NCBI GenBank assembly: GCA_004559785.1
Contig: SFXD01000109.1
Span: 1 to 5,090 of the forward strand
Origin: a bacterium
GTDB taxonomy: Bacteria > Bacteroidota > Bacteroidia > Bacteroidales > Bacteroidaceae
Length of the DNA: 5,090 bases
Reading direction: 5' to 3'
The notes under the pieces are model-generated. The model had not been told where the DNA came from. It saw nothing but the letters and a program-made list of their open reading frames with translations, and did no database searches. Numbering within the stretch: the first letter of the stretch is position 1; each line of letters begins with the position of its first letter. A program made the translations under genes and the position numbers. Below are positions 1 to 4,954 of this stretch, piece after piece.

Positions 1-10
1 GGAAATGTGC

Positions 11-18
11 TAATTTTG
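11..18 (+). promoter_or_regulatory. Bacteroidetes-type -7 promoter element upstream of mtnN
   Basis: TAATTTTG matches the Bacteroidetes primary-sigma -7 consensus TAnnTTTG and is followed by GCAGTCGC. The expected -33 TTTG, about 20 nt further upstream, would lie outside the window, so only half of the promoter can be seen. It would give a 5' leader of about 50 nt for mtnN. The leader is AT-rich (around 49-66) with no Shine-Dalgarno, as is common in this phylum. Confidence 0.55.
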
Positions 19-73
19 CAGTCGCAAGCCGTGAAGGTGGCTTGGTTACACATTATATATATTATACGATTGG

Positions 74-766
74 ATGAATAAGACTATAGGCATATTGACA
101 GCCATGAGTGTGGAGCACCAGCAGGTTTCTGCCATGCTTGATGGCGTTGCCACGGAGAAAGGTCTGGCGTACGACTATACGCTTGGCACACTGGGTGGCA
201 ACAGGATAGTGCTCCAGCAGTGCGGCATAGGCAAGGTGAATGCGGCATCGGGCGTGACTGACATGATATTGCGCCACCATCCCGACTGTATCGTCAGTAC
301 GGGCGTTGCGGGTGGCATCGATTCCTCCCTGCATGTCATGGACGTTGTGGTGGGCAGGGCTACGTGTTACCATGACGTGTTCTGTGGCGATGACTGCGAC
401 CCTGGCCAGGTACAGGGCTTGCCCCGCCTTTTCCTGGGGGATGAGGCTCTCGTGGACAAGGCTCTCGGCATCTCTTCCCCCGTGCGCATAGTGGGTGGAC
501 TCATCTGTACGGGCGATCGCTTTGTCACAGGGCGTAAGGAACTGGAAGGCATCAAGGCGGACTATTCCGATGGACTTGCCGTCGACATGGAGTCGGCAGC
601 CATAGCGCAGGTCTGCCACATATACGGAGTTCCCTTCGTGTCCTTCCGCATCATCAGCGACACCCCCGGGGCAGAGGGACATTTCCAGCAATACCTCGAT
701 TTCTGGGACACCATGGCAGACAAGAGCTTTGCTGTCACCAAGGCATTCCTGCAAGCCCTTTCTTAG
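74..766 (+). CDS. mtnN: 5'-methylthioadenosine/S-adenosylhomocysteine nucleosidase (MTAN, Pfs)
   Basis: This enzyme hydrolyses S-adenosylhomocysteine to S-ribosylhomocysteine plus adenine, and methylthioadenosine to methylthioribose plus adenine, in the cytoplasm. The 230-residue product has the usual family length and a nucleoside phosphorylase-like fold. Visible landmarks are GILTAM near the start with Glu14 at the position of the catalytic Glu12 of E. coli MtnN, GIGKVNAA (51-58), TGVAGG (76-81), CTGDRF (145-150), the VDMES segment with the ribose-binding Glu173, and RIISD ending in Asp196, the equivalent of the catalytic Asp197. All expected catalytic residues are present, so it should be active. 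The ATG at 74 is the natural start because beta-strand 1 begins at once after it. It is followed 85 bp downstream by luxS, which uses its product, and no separate luxS promoter is evident, so an operon is likely. Confidence 0.96.
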   Translation: MNKTIGILTAMSVEHQQVSAMLDGVATEKGLAYDYTLGTLGGNRIVLQQCGIGKVNAASGVTDMILRHHPDCIVSTGVAGGIDSSLHVMDVVVGRATCYHDVFCGDDCDPGQVQGLPRLFLGDEALVDKALGISSPVRIVGGLICTGDRFVTGRKELEGIKADYSDGLAVDMESAAIAQVCHIYGVPFVSFRIISDTPGAEGHFQQYLDFWDTMADKSFAVTKAFLQALS

Positions 767-767
767 A

Positions 768-786
768 GCCTTCCAGGGGAGAAGGC
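768..786 (+). other. Small hairpin between mtnN and luxS
   Basis: GCCTTC (768-773) and GAAGGC (781-786) form a perfect 6-bp stem around a 7-nt loop, starting one base after the mtnN stop codon. No T-tract follows, so this is not a standard terminator. It may stabilise or partly attenuate the mtnN transcript ahead of luxS. The remainder of the 85-bp gap shows no TTTG-type promoter and ends in an AT-rich leader without Shine-Dalgarno. Confidence 0.3.
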
Positions 787-851
787 GTGTCATGCGGGAT
801 ATAGAGTATGCCGCAGGTTTCGGAACGTACAAACAAACCATAATATACATC

Positions 852-1367
852 ATGAAGAAAATACCAAGTTTTACCATCGATCACTGCCGCCTCCTTCGTG
901 GCGTGTATGTCAGCCGCAGGGACAAGGTGGGAGGTGAGGAGGTGACAACCTTCGACATTAGGATGAAGGAACCCAATCGCGAACCAGCCCTGCATCCGGG
1001 TGCCCTGCACACCATCGAGCACCTGGCAGCCACATATCTTCGCAACCACCCAGAATGGTCAGACCGCATAGTGTACTGGGGACCCATGGGATGCCTTACA
1101 GGCAACTATCTGCTCATGAGGGGGCATCTCGAACCTATGGACATACTGCCCTTGATGCAGGAGACATTCCGTTTCGTTGCCGAATTTGAGGGGGAGATAC
1201 CTGGTGCAGCACCCATTGATTGCGGCAATTGGCTCCTCCACGACCTGCCAATGGCAAGGCTCGAGTCACGCCGCTATCTGGAGGAGGTATTGCTGAAGGC
1301 AACGCCCGAGAACCTTGCCTATCCCGAAAGGGTAGACACGGGGAGTGTGATAGGGGGAGAGTCGTAG
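852..1367 (+). CDS. luxS: S-ribosylhomocysteine lyase (LuxS, AI-2 synthase)
   Basis: LuxS cleaves S-ribosylhomocysteine to homocysteine and 4,5-dihydroxy-2,3-pentanedione (DPD), which cyclises to the signal AI-2. The protein is 171 residues, the usual length. The metal-binding motif HTIEH (53-57) supplies His53, His57 and the catalytic Glu56. The catalytic Cys81 lies in GPMGCLTG, and the third metal ligand Cys124 in DCGNWLLHD. I chose the ATG at 852 because the protein then begins MKKIPSFTIDH, matching the family N-terminus. The reading frame stays open back to 729, but that extension overlaps mtnN and has no LuxS similarity. There is no Shine-Dalgarno, only an AT-rich leader. It follows mtnN, whose product is its substrate, and its stop codon directly abuts the GTG start of the downstream permease. 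Confidence 0.97.
   Translation: MKKIPSFTIDHCRLLRGVYVSRRDKVGGEEVTTFDIRMKEPNREPALHPGALHTIEHLAATYLRNHPEWSDRIVYWGPMGCLTGNYLLMRGHLEPMDILPLMQETFRFVAEFEGEIPGAAPIDCGNWLLHDLPMARLESRRYLEEVLLKATPENLAYPERVDTGSVIGGES
1353..1360 (+). promoter_or_regulatory. Purine-rich ribosome binding site for the GTG-started permease
   Basis: GGGGGAGA lies inside the last codons of luxS, 7 nt before the GTG at 1368. It is the most Shine-Dalgarno-like site among the three plus-strand genes. It supports the GTG start and translational coupling to luxS, where ribosomes finish immediately before the next gene begins. Confidence 0.5.
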
Positions 1368-2291
1368 GTGGAAGGCGAGATACTCTCACTTGGGGTTGCC
1401 CTGCTGTGGACATTCACGGCAATCTTCGCCGAGATGGCAGGTCGCAGACTGGGCGCACTGACGCTCAATGTATGGCGTATGGTTGTCACCCTTTTCCTTA
1501 TCGGTGTCCTGCTCTGGTCGGTATGCGGTGTGCCATACCCACGGTATGCCTCGCCTTCCGTGTGGGGATGGTTCCTTGCCAGTGGTTTCATGGGTTTTGT
1601 GTTTGGTGACTACTGCCTGTTCAATTCCTACATACTCATTGGCAGTCGTTTCGGACAGCTCTTCATGGTGCTTGCCAGTCCGTTTGCCGCCATCACGGCA
1701 TGGCTGCTCTTGGGCGAACGAATGACGTTGCTTGCCTTGGCTGGCATGTTCGTCACCATGCTCGGCATAGCTATCTCCATACTTGGCAAGGGGCAGGACG
1801 GGCATCGCAGGGTAAGCCTTCCGCTGCGTGGCATCATGCTTGGCATAGGGGCTGCACTTGGTCAGGGGGCAGGGCTTGTCCTGAGCAAGGTTGGCATGTT
1901 GCAATACGCCGCCTGCGTACCGCCTTCCGAGGTGTCTGCCGTCCGGATGATGCCCTTTGCCGGCACCATGATAAGGGCACTAATGGGATTGCTGGGATTT
2001 GGCGTGGCACTCTTGTTGCAGGGCAAGGCAAGCACCCTTCCCATGGCATGGCGTGACAGGCGTGCCATGCTTTCAGGTCTGGGTGCTATCATACTTGGTC
2101 CGTTCCTGGGAGTCAGCCTCAGCCTGAGGGTGCTGGATATGACCGATGCCGGTGTGGCCCAGACGCTCATGTCGCTCACCCCCGTGTTCATCCTGCTGCC
2201 TTCCCACATAGCCTTTGGTACGAGGATTACCTTGCGTGAGGTATTGGGGGCTGCGATAGCTGTATGTGGGGCTTCGCTCTTCTTCCTTTGA
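1368..2291 (+). CDS. EamA/DMT-superfamily transporter, substrate unknown
   Basis: This 307-residue hydrophobic protein has about ten predicted membrane helices (roughly 5-24, 33-53, 66-82, 85-105, 122-140, 153-174, 195-217, 235-255, 264-285, 288-307), the layout of two tandem EamA repeats. The first repeat ends with the typical LLLGERMT signature (113-120). In the second repeat the equivalent position reads FGTRIT, so the usual Glu is lost. The GTG start is preferred because the next Met (residue 23) would remove the first helix, and a purine-rich site precedes the GTG. It directly follows luxS without spacing, implying co-transcription and probably coupled translation. Family members move small metabolites; RhtA of E. 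coli, for example, exports threonine and homoserine. A role in moving homocysteine, DPD/AI-2 or a related compound is an inference from position only. Confidence 0.88.
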   Translation: MEGEILSLGVALLWTFTAIFAEMAGRRLGALTLNVWRMVVTLFLIGVLLWSVCGVPYPRYASPSVWGWFLASGFMGFVFGDYCLFNSYILIGSRFGQLFMVLASPFAAITAWLLLGERMTLLALAGMFVTMLGIAISILGKGQDGHRRVSLPLRGIMLGIGAALGQGAGLVLSKVGMLQYAACVPPSEVSAVRMMPFAGTMIRALMGLLGFGVALLLQGKASTLPMAWRDRRAMLSGLGAIILGPFLGVSLSLRVLDMTDAGVAQTLMSLTPVFILLPSHIAFGTRITLREVLGAAIAVCGASLFFL

Positions 2292-2293
2292 CA

Positions 2294-2318
2294 GGCTTCC
2301 CATTCCGCATGGCAAGCC
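2294..2318 (+). terminator. Imperfect hairpin just after the permease gene
   Basis: GGCTT (2294-2298) pairs with AAGCC (2314-2318), and CCAT (2300-2303) with ATGG (2309-2312), separated by one C-C mismatch and closing a 5-nt loop. It begins two bases after the permease stop codon, between convergent genes, where a transcription end is expected. It is followed by a C-rich run rather than T residues, so intrinsic termination is uncertain. It may instead mark a 3' end protected from decay. Confidence 0.35.
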
Positions 2319-2337
2319 CCCGCTCCTTGCCCCCCCC

Positions 2338-2363
2338 AAAAAAAACTTGCTTGCGCTTGGCAA
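2338..2363 (-). terminator. Possible weak terminator of the M56 peptidase gene
   Basis: Read on the minus strand, the bases right after the TAG stop contain TTGC (2363-2360), which can pair with GCAA (2354-2351 or 2350-2347). An uninterrupted T8 tract follows (2345-2338), then G8. The stem is only 4 bp, but the U-tract directly after a short inverted repeat resembles a weak intrinsic terminator. Confidence 0.35.
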
Positions 2364-3965
2364 CTAATTCAGCCTGAACGTAATGGGGAGGCTGAACTTC
2401 ACGCGCACTATCTGACTGTCCTGTTCGCCAGGTGTCCATTTGCCTGATGTGAGTTGTATCATGCGCAAGGCTTCGCTCTCCATGGCTTTCTCTGCAGATT
2501 TGAGCTCCTCTTCGGAGATGTCGGTCTTGCCTTTTTCTTTGCCATACGTATTGGCGTCAGCGTTGGCTGTCTGGCTTTGGGCAAGGGAAATCTTTTTGTT
2601 TACAACTTTTATGTCAGAAACGCTACCGTCCTTGTCTACGACGAACTGCACGATAAACCTTCCCTGCACACCCTTTTCCATAGCAATCTTTGGGTATCGG
2701 ACGTTGGTCTGCAAGAGATTCATCAGTCCTTCCTGTCCACCTTCGTACTCTGGCAGCTTGTCGCAGACATCGAACACCTTGTCGTCGTCCTTGTTCTTTG
2801 CATATTCTGTTGTCTCAATGACAATGAGCTCATCGCAGTCTCTGCCCAGGATAGACTTGGCATTCTTCTTGACAACGGTAACGTGGTCTATTGTTGCAGG
2901 GTCGATACCATTCATCTCCTCCTCGCTGATTTCCTTACCATCAAGCATGATTGCCTTTTTCCCTTGCTTGTCCGTTTGGTAAATAGAGAAATTGTTTGTA
3001 ACTTTGCCCTCGTCAATGTAAGGGATGCCGCCAGGCTCCGCTGCCTTCTCGGTGGAGGTTACTGACGTTGGCGTAGCGAAGGCACTGAGTGCCAAGGCTA
3101 CCATCGGGACTGCGTACAGCACCTTGCTGCGCATCCACGGATTGGATTTCTTTTTACACATCATAGTGATTCTTTTTTTAGTTAAACTGTGATTGAAGTT
3201 GTTGGCAAAGGTGTAGGAACTGGCGCCAACAGCTTTTCTTATCAATAGGTTCTGGTAGTCGCGGAGTGGTATGCCCTGATTCAGCACGTAGTCGTCTGCT
3301 TCGTATTCGTGTACGTCGCGCAGGCTCACCCCGAGCATGTATACAAGAGGATTCCACCATTGCAGCATCTCTACGAAGGTGAGCAGCAGGATGTCGAGCG
3401 AATGCAGGCAGCGGATATGCCCCTTCTCGTGCATGACGATTTCCCTTCCGTGCCTATCGTAGTCTTCCTTGCTGATTACGATGTTGCCGAACCAACTGTA
3501 GGAAGCCACGGGGTTGGCGTGGCAATGTATGTATGCCCCGTCGTCATGCGCCCTCCACAATGTTCCTCCGCGTATCTCCATGCCCATCTTTGCAAACTGG
3601 ATGAGGCGGAGGCACAACACGGCAAGTACGCCCAGCAGGTAGATGAGGCTGGCAGTCTGGAACCACGACATGCTTCCATGCTCGTGGGGCTCCTCGCCTG
3701 TCTCGTCAACCACCTGCATGACGGGGATGCCAATCTCTATCATCTGTTGCTGCGCGGTATGGACTATGGGCTGGTTGTCGAGCGACAGGGACGATATGTT
3801 GCATAGTGGCAGGATCATCGACAGCACCAATATGCCGAGCAGCGTGATGCGGTTGAAGCGGAAGAAGTCCTCTTCCCTAAGCAGCAGTGTGTAGGGAACG
3901 TACAGGATGGCAAGTACGAAGGCCGACTTGATGGTGTACAATAGCATTTCATTCATGATAGTCAT
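2364..3965 (-). CDS. BlaR1-like M56 membrane metallopeptidase with plug-like segment and TonB C-terminal domain
   Basis: A 533-residue membrane protein. Hydrophobic segments lie near 8-29, 38-57, 101-122, 190-213 and 282-299. The zinc protease motif HEKGH is at 179-183 and the likely third ligand Glu220 is in EYEAD (220-224), as in M56 and M48 peptidases. After the last membrane segment, residues about 340-389 resemble the TonB-receptor plug pattern (LDGKEIS, then IDPATIDHVTVVKK). Next come PEYEGG (405-410) and a TonB C-terminal domain from NVRYP (421-425) to the end at KFSLPITFRLN. That domain carries an extra charged stretch at about 460-495. By analogy with BlaR1/MecR1 it should sense an envelope signal and relieve repression by the partner BlaI-type regulator. 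The start overlaps the repressor gene by 17 bp; ATGs at 3956 or 3947 are alternatives. The ligand is unknown. Confidence 0.9.
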   Translation of the reverse strand: MTIMNEMLLYTIKSAFVLAILYVPYTLLLREEDFFRFNRITLLGILVLSMILPLCNISSLSLDNQPIVHTAQQQMIEIGIPVMQVVDETGEEPHEHGSMSWFQTASLIYLLGVLAVLCLRLIQFAKMGMEIRGGTLWRAHDDGAYIHCHANPVASYSWFGNIVISKEDYDRHGREIVMHEKGHIRCLHSLDILLLTFVEMLQWWNPLVYMLGVSLRDVHEYEADDYVLNQGIPLRDYQNLLIRKAVGASSYTFANNFNHSLTKKRITMMCKKKSNPWMRSKVLYAVPMVALALSAFATPTSVTSTEKAAEPGGIPYIDEGKVTNNFSIYQTDKQGKKAIMLDGKEISEEEMNGIDPATIDHVTVVKKNAKSILGRDCDELIVIETTEYAKNKDDDKVFDVCDKLPEYEGGQEGLMNLLQTNVRYPKIAMEKGVQGRFIVQFVVDKDGSVSDIKVVNKKISLAQSQTANADANTYGKEKGKTDISEEELKSAEKAMESEALRMIQLTSGKWTPGEQDSQIVRVKFSLPITFRLN

Positions 3966-4338
3966 CGTTCATTAGCTCCAACAATTCTTCAATGTCCTTG
4001 GGAGAAAGGTGTTCTTCCTTCACGAAATAGCTGAACATGGACTTGAGGCTTCCTCCAAAGAAATCCTTCTTCACGTTCTCCATGGCCATGCGTGTGTATT
4101 GCTGGCGTGTCACCCTTGCCACGTACCATTGTGTCTTGCCTTCCCCTTCCTTCTTGAAGAAGTCCACGAATCCCTTCTCGTACAGAATCTTCAGATAGGT
4201 GGCAATGGTTGTATATGTGGGCTTAGGCTCGTCCCATCGCCTGAGTATGTCCCTTCCGCAGGCGGCATGGTTTATGTCCCAGAGGATGGACATCACTTGG
4301 AATTCCACCTTTGTCAGTGTGTTGTCTTTGCGTCTCAT
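3949..4338 (-). CDS. BlaI/MecI/CopY-family transcriptional repressor
   Basis: A 129-residue DNA-binding repressor, the usual family length. The N-terminal winged helix shows the family pattern: LTKVEFQVMSILW (8-20), then the recognition helix region with PTYTTIATYLKILYEKG (40-56), followed by the wing around 61-75. The C-terminal dimerisation helices include EEHLSPKDIEELLELM (108-123). I chose the ATG at 4338 because it gives the family N-terminus and lies downstream of a good promoter; the open frame upstream to 4425 crosses that promoter and has no family similarity. An A/G-rich stretch (4354-4347) precedes the start. The gene overlaps the M56 peptidase gene, its expected antagonist. In MecI the inactivating cleavage falls at Asn101-Phe102; my alignment by eye places Tyr104-Phe105 there, so the site differs. 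Confidence 0.93.
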   Translation of the reverse strand: MRRKDNTLTKVEFQVMSILWDINHAACGRDILRRWDEPKPTYTTIATYLKILYEKGFVDFFKKEGEGKTQWYVARVTRQQYTRMAMENVKKDFFGGSLKSMFSYFVKEEHLSPKDIEELLELMNDDYHE

Positions 4339-4367
4339 TGGCTGTGCCTTTTTTGTTGTTCCCGCTG

Positions 4368-4399
4368 CAAAGTAAGGCAAATCGCTCGAATATCGCAAA
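4368..4399 (-). promoter_or_regulatory. Promoter of the repressor-peptidase operon (proximal)
   Basis: On the minus strand TTTG (4399-4396) is followed after 20 nt by TTACTTTG (4375-4368). This fits the Bacteroidetes arrangement TTTG-N19-21-TAnnTTTG with one mismatch in the -7 element. Transcription would begin around 4360, leaving a leader of roughly 20-25 nt before the ATG at 4338. Confidence 0.6.
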
Positions 4400-4412
4400 G
4401 TTTCGAAATGCG
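4394..4412. promoter_or_regulatory. Candidate repressor operator with TTTCGAAA core
   Basis: The palindrome TTTCGAAA (4401-4408) is flanked by outer arms CGCA (4394-4397) and TGCG (4409-4412). It overlaps the -33 element of the proximal promoter and the -7 element of the distal one, a sensible place for autorepression by the BlaI-type protein. It does not resemble the TACA/TGTA dyads known from staphylococcal bla/mec operators, so the assignment is tentative. Confidence 0.25.
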
Positions 4413-4426
4413 TAAATGTCGCCAAA
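4396..4426 (-). promoter_or_regulatory. Second, upstream promoter-like array
   Basis: On the minus strand TTTG (4426-4423) is followed after 19 nt by AAACTTTG (4403-4396), again one mismatch from TAnnTTTG. The TTTG at its 3' end is the -33 element of the proximal promoter, so the two arrays overlap in tandem. Either or both could be used; the proximal one seems as good by sequence. Confidence 0.35.
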
Positions 4427-4486
4427 GCGGTATATTTAACGTTTATTCTTAGAAATAGGGTGTTTCCCTGTGCGCCGATGCCTTGC

Positions 4487-4519
4487 GTCTGCCCTTGCCG
4501 CTTATTTCCGTTGGCAGAC
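4487..4519. repeat. Inverted repeat, 7-bp stem
   Basis: GTCTGCC (4487-4493) and GGCAGAC (4513-4519) are perfectly complementary around a 19-nt loop. No T-tract follows on the plus strand. It is the first of the series of hairpins running through this intergenic region. Confidence 0.45.
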
Positions 4520-4522
4520 TAA

Positions 4523-4553
4523 GGGGATGCTAACAGGATGCTAAGGGGATGCC
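4523..4553. repeat. Three copies of an 11-bp-period repeat
   Basis: GGATGC occurs at 4525, 4536 and 4547, exactly 11 bp apart. The fuller unit is about GGGGATGCTAA, with the second copy beginning CAGG instead of GGGG and the third diverging after GATGCC. The period is close to one helical turn, but nothing else indicates a protein-binding array. Confidence 0.5.
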
Positions 4554-4631
4554 ATTGTGAGGGTGGCCCTTGCTCCAGTACTCTGACCTGTATTACACCA
4601 GTACTCCGTACAGAGTACTCTCACAAGTGGC
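4551..4631. repeat. Nested hairpin with duplicated AGTACTC arm
   Basis: Outer arms GCCATTGTGAG (4551-4561) and CTCACAAGTGGC (4620-4631) pair with one bulged base. Inside, GAGTACT (4613-4619) is perfectly complementary to two copies of AGTACTC, at 4577-4583 and 4600-4606. The two copies belong to a direct repeat CCAGTACTC spaced 23 bp apart. Two alternative inner stems are thus possible within one outer stem. Confidence 0.5.
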
Positions 4632-4699
4632 ACGGTCGAATCCATAGAACGTCCGTATACCCTGTTAAGGCGATCCGTGGAGGGAAACTGACACCAACA

Positions 4700-4724
4700 A
4701 GGATACCCTATTTTTGGGTATCCT
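4700..4724. repeat. Perfect 9-bp inverted repeat
   Basis: AGGATACCC (4700-4708) and GGGTATCCT (4716-4724) form a perfect 9-bp stem with the 7-nt loop TATTTTT, followed by an AT-rich stretch. It lacks a T-tract on either side. It could be a stable RNA hairpin, a protein-binding dyad, or the end of a small mobile element. Confidence 0.55.
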
Positions 4725-4747
4725 ATAAATTAATTCAATTCGCAAGT

Positions 4748-4770
4748 ACCATTTGTTTGTTATTAATGGT
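4748..4770. repeat. 6-bp inverted repeat in an AT-rich stretch
   Basis: ACCATT (4748-4753) and AATGGT (4765-4770) pair around an 11-nt loop. Such a short stem could arise by chance, but it continues the close series of inverted repeats on both sides. Confidence 0.25.
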
Positions 4771-4782
4771 GAAATCTGCCTC

Positions 4783-4831
4783 GTGTAGGGTCTTACCTCT
4801 TGTAAGACCGCCTATTTGTGTAGGGTATTAC
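4783..4831. repeat. 8-bp hairpin inside a GTGTAGGGTnTTAC direct repeat
   Basis: GGTCTTAC (4789-4796) and GTAAGACC (4802-4809) make a perfect 8-bp stem with the 5-nt loop CTCTT. The left arm is part of GTGTAGGGTCTTAC (4783-4796), repeated with one change as GTGTAGGGTATTAC at 4818-4831, 35 bp downstream. Confidence 0.5.
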
Positions 4832-4850
4832 ATGTGAGAGACACCCTCAG

Positions 4851-4868
4851 TCCCCCTGTTTAGGGGGA
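4851..4868. repeat. Perfect 7-bp GC-rich hairpin bordering the heptamer array
   Basis: TCCCCCT (4851-4857) and AGGGGGA (4862-4868) pair around the loop GTTT. The segment CCTGTTTAGGGG (4855-4866) recurs exactly at 4936-4947, between the two heptamer arrays, 81 bp away, so the same module borders the left array on both sides. Confidence 0.55.
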
Positions 4869-4872
4869 AGGG

Positions 4873-4921
4873 CTATGAGTTGTGAGCCATGAGCTATGAG
4901 CCATGAGTGGTGAACTATGAG
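4873..4921. repeat. Seven contiguous heptanucleotide units, consensus CYATGAG
   Basis: The 49 bases divide exactly into seven 7-nt units: CTATGAG, TTGTGAG, CCATGAG, CTATGAG, CCATGAG, TGGTGAA and CTATGAG. Three units are identical, two others share a second form, and two are diverged. The period of 7 is kept without an indel. The array is the left arm of an inverted repeat with the units at 4955-4996. Confidence 0.85.
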
Positions 4922-4954
4922 CCCCCCTTAGGTTTCCTGTTTAGGGGTAGAAAG

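Noticed and set aside
729..851. N-terminal extension of luxS to an upstream ATG
   Set aside because: The extension overlaps the end of mtnN and runs through the intergenic hairpin. LuxS proteins begin with the MKKIPSF-like segment encoded at 852.
767..851. SAM or SAH riboswitch in front of luxS
   Set aside because: The gap is only 85 bp with one 6-bp hairpin. I see none of the conserved core sequences of known SAM or SAH riboswitch classes.
62..877. Long minus-strand open frame opposite mtnN (271 codons)
   Set aside because: It is the antisense shadow of mtnN and the intergenic gap. The plus-strand frame has full MTAN motifs, whereas this one shows no coherent domain.
2440..3065. Plus-strand open frames of 180 and 203 codons within the M56 peptidase gene
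   Set aside because: They are antisense to a recognisable TonB/plug-like C-terminal coding region and have no family features.
4339..4425. N-terminal extension of the BlaI-type repressor
   Set aside because: It would cover the promoter elements and adds 29 residues unlike the family N-terminus, which fits the ATG at 4338.
4709..4716. TATTTTTG as a plus-strand -7 promoter element
   Set aside because: It matches TAnnTTTG, but no TTTG lies 19-21 nt upstream, it falls in the loop of a hairpin, and no gene follows on the plus strand.
4538..4837. Plus-strand open frame of 99 codons in the intergenic region
   Set aside because: It has no recognisable domain, a Cys/Pro/Arg-rich irregular composition, no promoter or ribosome binding site, and crosses four inverted repeats. 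I judge it a chance open frame.
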